Source: Ornithinibacillus sp047228935
Lineage (GTDB): Bacteria > Bacillota > Bacilli > Bacillales > Amphibacillaceae
Assembly (NCBI RefSeq): GCF_047228935.1
Contig: NZ_JBFEGG010000001.1
Span: forward strand, 496,001 to 560,000
Reading direction: 5' to 3'
DNA length: 64,000 bases
Positions 1-8,363 of this stretch are shown here, piece after piece; position 1 is the stretch's first letter, and every line of letters begins with the position of its first letter. Below the pieces are notes generated by a model. The model made no database searches. It saw only the letters and a program-made list of their open reading frames with translations, and was not told the DNA's origin. Both the position numbers and the translations under genes were made by a program.

Positions 1-54
1 TAAGAACCTTTTTATCACTTAAACATATTCCTGAACTATTCAAGAACAAAGGTT

Positions 55-90
55 AAAAAAATAGCCTAGTGAATGAGCAACTAGGCTATT
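55..90 (-). terminator. Rho-independent terminator of the permease pair
   Basis: An 11-bp perfect stem (AATAGCCTAGT paired with ACTAGGCTATT) is followed, read on the minus strand, by a run of Ts (the A run at 55-60). It lies just past the stop of the minus-strand permease gene. Confidence 0.8.
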
Positions 91-92
91 TC

Positions 93-1010
93 TTAAATAT
101 GTGGATACTTTTGTAAGGTAGCTTTTTGTTTTAGTTCAATTCCGCGAGACAAAATATAAAAAGAAAATAATACAAGAATAAAAGCAAGTAATGGATAAAA
201 AAGAATCCACTGATAGTTATAGACGAAAGATCGCCATTGGCCAATTAACCCAGACCAATCTCTACTTATTGAAATGTAAACAGGTGGTCCGCCTAGTCTT
301 AAAATTGTACCGCCTAAAAATAAGTTAAAAATACCTAGTTGTCCAATAAGAGTAAGCACTAGAATGATTTCTTTTATAAACATTGCTAGTAATGTTCCTT
401 TTAAATGTGGAAAAATATGCTTTCCCATAATTCGAAGTTTTCCAGCACCTAATGCCCTAGTTGCGGTAATAAATAATTCTCCTCTTAACTCATTAGTTTT
501 ACTAAAAACTGCTGCATAAACACCTGGGATACCGACAAGTGTCATTAGTAATGATTGCAAAATCACTAGTTCTATTACAGACAGAGGAGAGTTTATAGTT
601 ATCCCTACTAGTAAAAAATATAAAATTAAAAAAGCAGGGATACTACCGAGTAATCCAAAGAAAGAATTTGCTTCTTTTTGATTTTTACCTGATAGCCCAA
701 ACCAGATTCCTAAAGATCCTCCGATAAAAATGCGAAGGAGAGCTACACCAATTCCAACAAAGATTGTATATTTTGCTCCATAAAGGAGTAGAGTTAAAAT
801 ATCATATCCCCATTCATCTGTTCCTAGTAGATGTTCTTTTGAAGGTGGATAGGGAGAAGCGTGCATACCGAAATCATCTGGACCATTATAGTAATACCCA
901 GAAGGCTCTACGTAATCTTTTTCATAAGGGGCAAAAAATGATCCAAAAAGTGCAATACATATAATAAAACTAGTAGAAACCCCTCCAACCCATAATCTCC
1001 AATTAGTCAC
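93..1010 (-). CDS. ABC transporter permease, DppC/OppC type
   Basis: Integral membrane subunit of a peptide/nickel-type ABC importer, 305 residues. A first membrane segment lies at about residues 8-27. It is followed by a periplasm-facing stretch with the HLLGTDEWGYDILTLLLYGAK motif region that precedes the permease core of the DppC/OppC family, then about five further hydrophobic helices. An EAA-type loop (around ATRALGAGKLRIMGKHIFPH) would contact the ATPase. Its start overlaps the end of the upstream DppB-like gene by 8 bases, so the two are translationally coupled. No ATPase or solute-binding protein is visible in the window, so the substrate is unknown. Confidence 0.88.
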   Translation of the reverse strand: MTNWRLWVGGVSTSFIICIALFGSFFAPYEKDYVEPSGYYYNGPDDFGMHASPYPPSKEHLLGTDEWGYDILTLLLYGAKYTIFVGIGVALLRIFIGGSLGIWFGLSGKNQKEANSFFGLLGSIPAFLILYFLLVGITINSPLSVIELVILQSLLMTLVGIPGVYAAVFSKTNELRGELFITATRALGAGKLRIMGKHIFPHLKGTLLAMFIKEIILVLTLIGQLGIFNLFLGGTILRLGGPPVYISISRDWSGLIGQWRSFVYNYQWILFYPLLAFILVLFSFYILSRGIELKQKATLQKYPHI

Positions 1011-1866
1011 GGGCGAACACCCTTTCTAGAAAATATATTAATATCCGAATGGACCAGTAGATAATTAAATAGAGGAACACTAGAATAAATAATGTATTTA
1101 CCATTACGTTGTAGTTATACATGAATCCTCCAAAAATGAACGCGGTAATTCCTCTAATATTAAATAGATACTCCACGATAAATAGATTACTCATCATAAT
1201 CGCCAACACTTTGTGTAAATCAGCTTTTAAAAAAGGGAGAATATTACGGATTACATGGTTTATATAAATATAGTGCTTTTGTAATCCTTTGGCCTTAGCA
1301 GATAAGATATAGTCCTCGGTTAAGACATCATATGTACGCTCTGAAAGTGTTCGTATTAAATAGATAGTCGGAATGATGGTTAATGTAATTAACGGAAGTA
1401 AAAATGCATTTTCTTCAGCTGAGCGGGATGCTACTCTTGCTACTTGAAAGCCAAATGTTTGAAAGATGAACACTACCCCTAATTGAAGAAATAATACTAG
1501 AATAAAATCAGGAATTGTACCAAGGAACCCAATGATATCTTTTAACCATTCTTTTTTTGATTTACTATACCAACTAGAAATAATTAATCCGAGACACACT
1601 GTTAAAAATGTCGCAATCTCTAAATATTGTAGGGATGTTATAAAGTAACTTGGCACATCTTGGAGCATATTATAACTACCACTTCTTCCTAGTTGATAGG
1701 TAAATGCGTCTCCATTAAGTAGACTACTAAAATAATTAAAGATTAAATCTACTATGGTTTGAAACTGAATGGATAAATTTCCATCTGAGATGGTGATTGA
1801 TAGAGGAACTGCTGCTAACAACAAGATACAGATTATTAGTCCGATAAATGATATTCCTATGCGCAT
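1003..1866 (-). CDS. ABC transporter permease, DppB/OppB type
   Basis: First gene of the minus-strand permease pair, 287 residues. It has an N-terminal membrane segment (about residues 5-25) and a long extracytoplasmic loop, then five or so helices, the DppB/OppB layout. An EAA-like loop is visible around residues 189-210 (LSAKAKGLQKHYIYINHVIRN). The N-terminal 90 residues match the canonical family poorly. It starts at ATG 1866 behind a purine-rich stretch with AAGGATGA. Together with the DppC-like protein it would form a heterodimeric channel. The ATP-binding and substrate-binding subunits must be encoded elsewhere or be missing. Confidence 0.85.
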   Translation of the reverse strand: MRIGISFIGLIICILLLAAVPLSITISDGNLSIQFQTIVDLIFNYFSSLLNGDAFTYQLGRSGSYNMLQDVPSYFITSLQYLEIATFLTVCLGLIISSWYSKSKKEWLKDIIGFLGTIPDFILVLFLQLGVVFIFQTFGFQVARVASRSAEENAFLLPLITLTIIPTIYLIRTLSERTYDVLTEDYILSAKAKGLQKHYIYINHVIRNILPFLKADLHKVLAIMMSNLFIVEYLFNIRGITAFIFGGFMYNYNVMVNTLFILVFLYLIIYWSIRILIYFLERVFARD

Positions 1867-2070
1867 TCTTCATCATCCTTGTAATTCAATTAAAATAACG
1901 ATAAATAAAAATTACCACTATCAGAAAACTCGGTCAAGTTAGAATATAAATTAATTTCTACCCAACTATGGATAAAGGTGAGTTTTAAAGGCTAAAACAG
2001 CTAAATAATTTAAAATTTTATGTTAATATAGTGGTAGAATATGTTTTATTATAGAAAGAGGGAGTTTAGC

Positions 2071-2382
2071 ATGAGAACCATACTTGAACTTTTCCGTATT
2101 TTGGCTTTGCTAGCTTTATTCGGAATCGTGTGCTCTTTTGTCACTTTTTGGATATATGCACGTTTTGATATCCCAACTAAATATACGCTATTAGGGTCGA
2201 TTGGAATTCTTATTTTATATTTTGTGTTATATAGGAATAAGCTTCAATTCTCAGGATGGTATAAGGGGAAGGGTATAAAGAAACTTCCTAAAGTTATTTC
2301 CAATACACTTGTAATAATTGCAATCGTATTGTTACTGAGTCCACTATTGTTGAATATCCTATTCAATAATCAATTTTTATGA
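2071..2382 (+). CDS. Small three-helix membrane protein of unknown function
   Basis: This 103-residue protein is mostly hydrophobic, with predicted membrane segments near residues 8-28, 38-55 and 76-97 and short basic loops (YRNKLQF, KGKGIKKLPK). I do not recognise the family. An upstream in-frame ATG exists at 2041, but the ATG at 2071 has a proper ribosome binding site (AAAGAGGGAG) about 6 bases before it and is preferred. It is followed 18 bases later by the MOSC gene, so the two may be cotranscribed. Confidence 0.7.
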   Translation: MRTILELFRILALLALFGIVCSFVTFWIYARFDIPTKYTLLGSIGILILYFVLYRNKLQFSGWYKGKGIKKLPKVISNTLVIIAIVLLLSPLLLNILFNNQFL

Positions 2383-2400
2383 TAGATAAGGAGTTACATA

Positions 2401-3069
2401 ATGAAAACACCATACGTTCAAACATTATTAGTAGGCAAGGTAAAGCAGGTTGGAAATCCTCATGCTACCAATCCTTTAGATAAACAATGGGAAAGTGGCA
2501 TGTTTAAAGAGAACACTGAAATGGAAGTTTGGCTTAGTAAGTCCGGTTTGAAAGGTGACGAAGTAGCAGATAAGAAAAATCACGGTGGACCTGAAAAAGC
2601 GGTATTTGCTTATCCTGTGAGTCATTATGATTATTGGCAATGTGAACGTAATATAAAAGGTATTGATATAGGTGGTATGGGGGAGAACCTAGCCGTAGCG
2701 TTAATCGATGAACATTCTGTTTGTATTGGGGATACCTATTCATTTGGTGATTCTATCCTTCAAGTTTCACAACCAAGAAAACCATGCTGGAAACCTGGGC
2801 GTCGTCATCGAACAATTGATTTGGCAATGCAAATCCAGGATACAGGTAGAACTGGTTGGTATTTTCGTGTCTTGAAAGAAGGTTTTGTTGAGGGAGGGGA
2901 GGAACTAACATTACTCGAACGTCCTTATCCAGAGTGGACCATTGCACGTTGTAATGAAGTGATGTATGTGAATAAGGATGATTTAATACTTACGGAAAAG
3001 TTAGTAGCTTGTGAGTTGCTCGCAGAGAGTTGGAAGCGCTCATTAGTAAAACGATTGAATGGTAAATAG
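2401..3069 (+). CDS. MOSC domain-containing protein (YiiM type)
   Basis: A 222-residue MOSC-domain protein. Visible marks are the KKNHGGPEKAVFAYP segment near residues 60-74, the GGMGENLAV motif near 92-100 and the conserved cysteine in QPRKPCWKPGRR (about residue 129). That cysteine is the candidate ligand for the molybdenum cofactor. MOSC proteins of the YiiM family reduce N-hydroxylated compounds such as 6-hydroxylaminopurine with Moco. That activity is family knowledge and is not shown here. The start follows AAGGAG by 9 bases. Confidence 0.9.
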   Translation: MKTPYVQTLLVGKVKQVGNPHATNPLDKQWESGMFKENTEMEVWLSKSGLKGDEVADKKNHGGPEKAVFAYPVSHYDYWQCERNIKGIDIGGMGENLAVALIDEHSVCIGDTYSFGDSILQVSQPRKPCWKPGRRHRTIDLAMQIQDTGRTGWYFRVLKEGFVEGGEELTLLERPYPEWTIARCNEVMYVNKDDLILTEKLVACELLAESWKRSLVKRLNGK

Positions 3070-3126
3070 CCAAACTATATAAGGGCAAATCCCTAATAAA
3101 ACTTAGATTAATAATTACATGAGATT

Positions 3127-3161
3127 ATCGTACAGAAAATTGTTTACTGTACGATTTTATT
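3127..3161 (+). terminator. Terminator after the MOSC gene
   Basis: A 9-bp stem (ATCGTACAG / CTGTACGAT) followed by a T-rich tail. It separates the MOSC gene from the NUDIX pair. Confidence 0.75.
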
Positions 3162-3193
3162 ATTTTTATTAAAGATAGAAGGTTGTGAAGGAT

Positions 3194-3655
3194 ATGGGAA
3201 TAAGAAATTCTGCTAAGGCTATTATTATCGAGAACTGTAGACTTTTAGCCATTAAAAAACGGGATAAAGAAGGAGATTACTATATTTTACCTGGTGGTGG
3301 ACAAGAGCATGGAGAAAATCTCCATGAAGCTGTAAGAAGAGAGTGTATAGAAGAAATTAATGCAAATGTTGAAGTTGGTAATCTTTTATTTATTAGAGAG
3401 TATATAGGTAAAAATCATGAACATCATGAGTTTGATGGAGAAATGCACCAAATTGAGTATATGTTTTTATGCAAGATTAAGCCTGGAAGTAGTGTAGGAA
3501 ACGGGACTATTCCAGATGAAGGTCAAATTGATGTAGAATGGTTGGAGTTAACAGATTTATTAGAATATAGGCTTTATCCACAAACTATGAGAGAGTATTT
3601 AATAGGTTATAGCAAAGGAAAAGCGATTCCTGTTTATTTAGGGGATGTTAATTAA
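3194..3655 (+). CDS. NUDIX hydrolase
   Basis: A 153-residue NUDIX hydrolase that would cleave a nucleoside diphosphate linked to another moiety, with a divalent metal. The NUDIX box lies at about residues 37-59 (GGGQEHGEN, then REC and EEIN). The last position of the usual REUXEEXGU motif is Asn rather than Gly, a mild deviation. A GTG at 3185 is also in frame, but the ATG at 3194 sits 11 bases after AGAAGG and is more likely. The second NUDIX gene starts 13 bases after its stop, so the two form an operon. The substrate cannot be inferred. Confidence 0.88.
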   Translation: MGIRNSAKAIIIENCRLLAIKKRDKEGDYYILPGGGQEHGENLHEAVRRECIEEINANVEVGNLLFIREYIGKNHEHHEFDGEMHQIEYMFLCKIKPGSSVGNGTIPDEGQIDVEWLELTDLLEYRLYPQTMREYLIGYSKGKAIPVYLGDVN

Positions 3656-3668
3656 AGGGAGGTTTATG

Positions 3669-4139
3669 ATGGATAATCGTTTTCACCATTTGGCTCGTGG
3701 AATAATGATTAAGGGTAATAAATTACTAGTTGCTAGAGCAAAAGGGTATCAGAATACCTTTTTACCTGGAGGGCATATTGAATTCGGGGAAAGTGCAAAG
3801 GATGCTTTGGAAAGAGAGATTGTAGAAGAATTGGGTCTTAGATGTACAGTAAAAAAATTCCTCGGTCTGGTGGAACATAAATGGTTGAAAAAAGGTCATA
3901 TGAACTGTGAAATAAATCAATTGTTTCTCGTTGAAATGGAAGAGGTACCTGTTGACGAAAATCCTCAATCAAAAGAAGACCATATCGAATTTTTCTGGAT
4001 AACGATAAATGAACTGAATATATATAATTTACAGCCATATCCTCTAAGGGAATTGATCTATAATCATGTAAATGGGAAAAAAGAATTATGGTGGGCTAGT
4101 TCTTTAAATGATGAAATTGACCATTTTAATGTAAATTAA
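3669..4139 (+). CDS. NUDIX hydrolase
   Basis: Second gene of the NUDIX pair, 156 residues. Its NUDIX box is canonical: GGHIEFGES, then LEREIVEELGL, residues about 34-56. The sequence is clearly different from the upstream NUDIX protein, so this is not a recent tandem duplication. Two adjacent ATGs (3666, 3669) follow AAAGGGAGG, and 3669 has the better spacing of about 7. The substrate is unknown. Confidence 0.88.
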   Translation: MDNRFHHLARGIMIKGNKLLVARAKGYQNTFLPGGHIEFGESAKDALEREIVEELGLRCTVKKFLGLVEHKWLKKGHMNCEINQLFLVEMEEVPVDENPQSKEDHIEFFWITINELNIYNLQPYPLRELIYNHVNGKKELWWASSLNDEIDHFNVN

Positions 4140-4189
4140 TATTTTCATGGTGAATTACTGTAAATTGGTAAAAACAAAAGGGAACTGTG

Positions 4190-4377
4190 ATGAATAGAAA
4201 ACAACAATTCATTTCGGACCAATATCATTTCATTGGTGAAATGCTTATATTGAGTATCATCATGCTTGTCCCTAATTATTTTTACTATCAATGGATTTCA
4301 AAAAGTAGGAAGCGTCAGATCAAGAAGTGGAAGCTTTACGAATAAAGATTGAAAGGATTAATAAACGAAAAAAGTAG
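4190..4377 (+). pseudogene. Small membrane protein gene, probably frameshifted
   Basis: An ATG at 4190 opens a 51-codon frame ending at TAA 4343-4345. The product has basic and acidic N-terminal residues, one hydrophobic helix (about residues 17-33) and a basic tail. Just before the tail another frame becomes protein-like: from about 4309 it reads EASDQEVEALRIKIERINKRKK and stops at 4375-4377, a typical charged coiled-coil tail. A one-base insertion near 4305-4310 would join the two into one protein of about 61 residues. Either the gene carries a frameshift or the short product is real. The family is not recognised. Confidence 0.45.
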
Positions 4378-4475
4378 AAGAAGCTTTAAGATGTGTTAGT
4401 AGTAAGAAACCCTATTGATTTATGAAAAGTTAAAAGAGGTACAATAGATTTCGAGTTTGATTAAGGAGAAATGTA

Positions 4476-5301
4476 ATGAAAGTAGCGTTGGTAACAGGTG
4501 CAAATGGTGGGTTTGGTAAGTTAATAACTTTAGAATTGCTTAAAGCAGGATACTTTGTAGTAGCTTCAATGAGAAACCAATCGAATCAAAAGGAATTAGT
4601 TGATATAGCTCGAGAGTTACAGTTACATTGCCAATTAAAAAACGTTCAGATGGATGTTACCAATGAGGAAGAAATAATGAAAGCAAGTGAGTGGGTACTA
4701 AGTCAATTTGGACATTTAGATGTACTTATTAATAATGCAGGGTACTCACAAGGCGGTTTCACAACTGATTTATCAATAGAAGATTGGCAGAATCAATACA
4801 ATACAAATATATTAGGAGTTATTCAGACTACTTTCTATTTCTTACCTTTATTAAGGAAATCAATAAATGGACAAATAATTAATTTAAGTAGTGTAAGTGG
4901 ATATTTTGGATTTCCTGGTCTAGGGCCGTATTGTTCTTCAAAGTTTGCTTTAGAAGGTTATAGTGAGAGCTTAAGGTTGGAGCTTCTACCAGAAAACATC
5001 TATGTGTCACTTGTAGAGCCCGCGTCTTTTAAAACAGGAATTTGGGAAAAAGGTTTAGAAATAGAAGCAAATATTCGAGAAGATGAAAGAGTAAAGGCAA
5101 ATACATTACACTTAGCAAGACAATCATACAAAAATGCTGGTGACCCAATCTTGGTAGCGAAATTAGTTCGGAATATGTGGATTAAAGCGACCAAAGTTTC
5201 GTTATCAAGTTGGAAAGGGTGCTAAATCGTTATGGTTAGTTAAGAAATTTATACCTTGGCAGTTGATCGAAAGAATAGTATTAAGAAAGCTTGGAAAATA
5301 A
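4476..5301 (+). pseudogene. SDR family oxidoreductase with a 3' frameshift
   Basis: A short-chain dehydrogenase/reductase. It has the NAD(P)-binding TGANGGFG motif (residues 7-14), NNAG at about 87-90, the catalytic Ser in NLSSVSG and the YCSSK pair (YxxxK). The open frame stops at 5223-5225 after 249 residues with a non-family ending. From base 5191 the +1 frame continues as PKFRYQVGKGAKSLWLVKKF and runs to TAA 5299-5301, which is the usual C-terminal tail of this SDR subgroup. A single extra A at 5190 explains the break. The catalytic core is intact, but the C-terminal 37 residues are replaced by a short garbled end. Confidence 0.85.
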
Positions 5302-5305
5302 ATGA

Positions 5306-5339
5306 AGTCTCAGGGGAAATTTCCCTAGAGACTTTCTTA
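5306..5339 (+). terminator. Terminator between the SDR gene and the multicopper oxidase
   Basis: The hairpin AGTCTC-A-GGG / CCC-T-AGAGACT is followed by TTTCTTATT. It lies just after the restored SDR stop codon and may act in both directions. Confidence 0.65.
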
Positions 5340-5365
5340 TTCTACAAGACATGGGAAGTGACAAT

Positions 5366-6835
5366 CTATCGAACCTCGTATTGGCCCATCATTCCCGCGT
5401 CTTCATGTTCTAATATATGGCAATGATACATAAATAGCCCTTTATGTTTGAAGGTAGTAATAATTCGTACGGTTTCACCTGGTTGTACTAAGATTGTATC
5501 CTTCCAGCCGGTTTCGTTTTCGGGCGGTGGGTTTCCGTCACGATCAATAACTTGGAATTGGACACCGTGTAAGTGGAATGGATGTGGCATACCGCCTTGA
5601 ATACCTGTCCGCTGATTACTTACCTCCCAGATTTCAGTATCATTTAATGTTACGACTTCATCAATGGTACCCATATCCATCGATTTTCCATTAATAGTTA
5701 GGGTAGAGCCTACTCCTGCCATTACCATTTCCCTAGTAACGGTTGCACTATCTGGGTTAATCGTTTCAATCTGTGTTAGTTGTTCCGGGATTGGATAAAT
5801 CTTTGATTCCGTATCTGACACAACAAACTCCATAAATGACACATTATCTTTAGAAATCGTTTTTCCTAATTCAGAAATCGTATCAACAAGTTTTATTACT
5901 TCGCCAGGCTCGAATTTTGAAAAATCTACTAATATTTCCGCTCGTTCTGCAGGGCTTAAACTAATCGAGGTCATTTCTACTGGTTTCTCTAAAAAGCCAC
6001 CATCACTTGCAATTTGAAAAAACTCTTGTCCGTTATTTAACTCCAGTTGATAAGTTCTACCATTAGATCCGTTTAGTAGACGTAAACGAACCATTCCTCT
6101 AGGTACTTCCAAATATGGTGAAATAGCCCCATTCACGAAATAAGCATTCCCATATAATCCCATCATCATATCATTCATTTCAGGGTTGTATTGTATATTA
6201 CCAGTTTCGTCTAATTTTTTATCCTGAATAATTAATGGGAAATCATTAATACCATAATCCTTAGGTATTGCTAAACGATCAGACACTTCATCTTCAATAA
6301 TAAATAAACCAGTAAGACCTTCATAAACTTGTTTTGCTGTTGCATTCATCATATGAGGATGATACCAGAGTGTTGCTGCCGGTTGTTCAATGGTAAATTC
6401 CGGTTCCCAAGTCTCTCCAGGCTTAATTCCAGAATGTGGTCCGCCATCATTCTCCCCATCTACTAAAAGTCCATGCCAATGAAGGGTTGTGGCATCCTCT
6501 AAATCATTCTTCATCTTCACTTTTACACGTTCACCTTCGTGTACTTTAATGACAGGTCCTAAAAAGCTCCCGTTATACCCTAATGTTTCTGATTGAATTC
6601 CATCTAGAATCTCCGTAGTTCCCTGTTGTGCGGTTAAATGGAATTCAGCTTTATTTGGATCTGGATTTAAGTCTTCTAGGATTGGTGGTATCGGTAAAGG
6701 TTTTGACTCTACCAAACTAGATAAATCAGGTGAATCAGAAGAAGATTCATCGTCTTTTACGATGTTCATAATTAACAATATAACAGCAATCACTACTACA
6801 AGAATAGATGCTATATAAATATAAGTTTTTTTCAT
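5366..6835 (-). CDS. Multicopper oxidase (CueO/laccase type), membrane-anchored
   Basis: A 489-residue three-domain multicopper oxidase that couples one-electron oxidation of a substrate (a cuprous ion or a phenol are the usual candidates) to reduction of O2 to water. All four copper-ligand segments are present: HWHG, the LWYHPHMM region, HPFHLHG, and the C-terminal HCHILEHEDAGMM. An N-terminal hydrophobic anchor (residues 4-23) without a lipobox is followed by an acidic/serine linker, so the enzyme should sit on the outer face of the membrane. The chosen ATG at 6835 has GGAG 9 bases upstream. The longer upstream frame lacks such a site. It diverges from the CuA cupredoxin gene. Confidence 0.92.
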   Translation of the reverse strand: MKKTYIYIASILVVVIAVILLIMNIVKDDESSSDSPDLSSLVESKPLPIPPILEDLNPDPNKAEFHLTAQQGTTEILDGIQSETLGYNGSFLGPVIKVHEGERVKVKMKNDLEDATTLHWHGLLVDGENDGGPHSGIKPGETWEPEFTIEQPAATLWYHPHMMNATAKQVYEGLTGLFIIEDEVSDRLAIPKDYGINDFPLIIQDKKLDETGNIQYNPEMNDMMMGLYGNAYFVNGAISPYLEVPRGMVRLRLLNGSNGRTYQLELNNGQEFFQIASDGGFLEKPVEMTSISLSPAERAEILVDFSKFEPGEVIKLVDTISELGKTISKDNVSFMEFVVSDTESKIYPIPEQLTQIETINPDSATVTREMVMAGVGSTLTINGKSMDMGTIDEVVTLNDTEIWEVSNQRTGIQGGMPHPFHLHGVQFQVIDRDGNPPPENETGWKDTILVQPGETVRIITTFKHKGLFMYHCHILEHEDAGMMGQYEVR

Positions 6836-7162
6836 CTCAAAATTCTCCAATCTATTAAAAAAACGAACTCTCTTTATTGTACACGGTAGGAAAACATTTT
6901 TCATGAATATAATCCAAATGTTTTTTGACAATATATACTCTCGATTTTTATAGCATACGTGTGAAAACCACCAAACAAAGGAGAGCAATTAGTAAAATGA
7001 TAATGTTATATCTATGTAGAAAGGGAAATGAATGTTTATCTTGACTTATAATAACCTAGACAAAAATCTTGTCTTCATTTTGTGACAAATGTCACAGCTA
7101 AATAATGGTTTATTCCGATAAGATAAATGTGTAAATAGAATTGCTTTTAGGAGGAATATAGG
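6836..7162. other. Divergent promoter region between two copper-protein genes
   Basis: A 327-base intergenic region. It contains the Fnr box and promoter for the downstream cupredoxin gene (7081-7124). A small inverted repeat GACAA-N5-TTGTC lies at about 7061-7075. No copper-responsive operator of CsoR or CopY type was recognised in front of the oxidase gene. Confidence 0.6.
7081..7096 (+). promoter_or_regulatory. Fnr box (TGTGA-N6-TCACA) before the cupredoxin gene
   Basis: TGTGACAAATGTCACA is a perfect match to the Bacillus Fnr/Crp-type operator. A plausible -10 (TAAGAT, 7119-7124) has its centre 33 bases downstream of the box centre. This is close to the geometry of a class II site centred near -41.5, where Fnr activates under anoxia. 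The fnr gene lies in the same window (11949-12674). Confidence 0.85.
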
Positions 7163-7564
7163 ATGAAAAAAGGTTTATTATCAGCATTACTTTTTTCTAT
7201 CATTTTAGTTTTAGCAGCGTGTGGTGGGGAGGAGTCAGATTCAAAAGAAGCAGATACATCATCTGATACAAGCGAAAGTGAACAAGCTCCTGCACCTGAT
7301 CCAAATAATGAAGTAAATCTAGTAGCAACAAACTTTGATCTTGGTCAAGATGTATTTACTGTAAAAGCAGGTGAAGAAGTAAAAGTTACGCTTACAAATG
7401 AAGAAGGACATCATGGAATTTCAATTGACGAATTCGATATTGAAATCCAGGGTGATGGGGAAGCAACATTTACACCAACGAAACCTGGGGAATATAAAAT
7501 ATATTGTAATATCATGTGTGGTACAGGTCATGCCGAGATGGCTGCAACTTTAGTCGTACAATAA
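7163..7564 (+). CDS. Lipoprotein with a CuA-type cupredoxin domain
   Basis: A 133-residue exported lipoprotein. The signal peptide ends in the lipobox LAAC with Cys20, followed by an acidic Ser/Asp/Glu linker and one cupredoxin domain (about residues 50-133). The ligand loop CNIMCGTGHAEM has the CxxxCxxxHxxM pattern of the binuclear CuA centre of cytochrome oxidase subunit II and nitrous oxide reductase. The upstream His of the GHHGIS segment supplies the remaining ligand. It is therefore likely a membrane-tethered one-domain electron carrier or copper chaperone. The perfect Fnr box in its promoter suggests induction by oxygen limitation. The start ATG has AGGAGG 9 bases upstream. Confidence 0.88.
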   Translation: MKKGLLSALLFSIILVLAACGGEESDSKEADTSSDTSESEQAPAPDPNNEVNLVATNFDLGQDVFTVKAGEEVKVTLTNEEGHHGISIDEFDIEIQGDGEATFTPTKPGEYKIYCNIMCGTGHAEMAATLVVQ

Positions 7565-7589
7565 TCATAGACGATAAAATTTCAACAAA

Positions 7590-7636
7590 AAAATAATCCC
7601 ATTTCACTTACATGTGAATGAGGATTATTTTTTTCC
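7590..7636. terminator. Bidirectional terminator
   Basis: The long stem AATAATCC...GGATTATT has an inner CATTTCAC/GTGAATG pairing. It has an A run on the left and a T run on the right, so it can terminate both the cupredoxin gene and the convergent lipoprotein gene. Confidence 0.85.
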
Positions 7637-7639
7637 CTA

Positions 7640-8341
7640 TTATGATTTAGGCTCAAAATGAAGTAGTGATAATCCACTAACCCTTAATTTCTGCCCCTCT
7701 TTTAATTGAAGTTCAATTTTTGATTCTGGTGAAGTGTTAAGAAATTCGAAAACTTTCGGTGATTCTCCTTCCTCGAAAATATGTAAATCCCCGAAAGCAA
7801 AATCCGATGCAGCATACACATAATAATCTCCTGGTTCTATATCTTGCCCAACTTCCCAAATGCCTGCGGAAAGCTCGTTTGAAATTTGTGTCGTTACAGG
7901 AGTGAAAAGAACTTCATCTAACCCATCAACATGAACGGTGTGAGTCCCATTTAAGTTTACAGTAACACTACCTACACCAAATGAGTAATCGATTAATTCA
8001 TCTATTAAAAGTACCCCATCTTCATCGTAGACGAGCACCCGACCAGATTGTGGAAACCCATCCGATGCTGGAACAGAAGTTATCGTATATCTACCTTCTG
8101 GTGGCGTGATATCTTCTCCAGTTCCCTTGATAGGACCAATCATCATTTCAGTTGCTTTCGAATTACTACGGTCAATAGATTCGTAAATGGTATCACTATA
8201 TTCTCCAATAATTTCATCTCTTTCCTTTCCGATGATTTCATTGTTTTCTTGATATCGTAATACCTTTTTCGAGGGTTCGTTACTGCAGCCGATTAAAACG
8301 AATAGGCAAGTGATAAACATGAGGAACAGGCTCCGTTTCAT
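7640..8341 (-). CDS. Lipoprotein of unknown function, last gene of an ABC operon
   Basis: A 233-residue protein with a lipoprotein signal peptide (lipobox LIGC, Cys19). The mature part has two beta-type modules with similar openings: PPEGRYTITS near residue 80 and IEPGDYYVYA near residue 170. This may be an internal duplication of a domain that starts with a Pro-Gly-Tyr strand. The family is not recognised further. It follows the ABC ATPase gene by 22 bases on the same strand, so it is probably cotranscribed and may work with the exporter at the cell surface. GGAGGG precedes the ATG. Confidence 0.75.
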   Translation of the reverse strand: MKRSLFLMFITCLFVLIGCSNEPSKKVLRYQENNEIIGKERDEIIGEYSDTIYESIDRSNSKATEMMIGPIKGTGEDITPPEGRYTITSVPASDGFPQSGRVLVYDEDGVLLIDELIDYSFGVGSVTVNLNGTHTVHVDGLDEVLFTPVTTQISNELSAGIWEVGQDIEPGDYYVYAASDFAFGDLHIFEEGESPKVFEFLNTSPESKIELQLKEGQKLRVSGLSLLHFEPKS

Positions 8342-8363
8342 TTTATTTCCCTCCTAGTAATCT

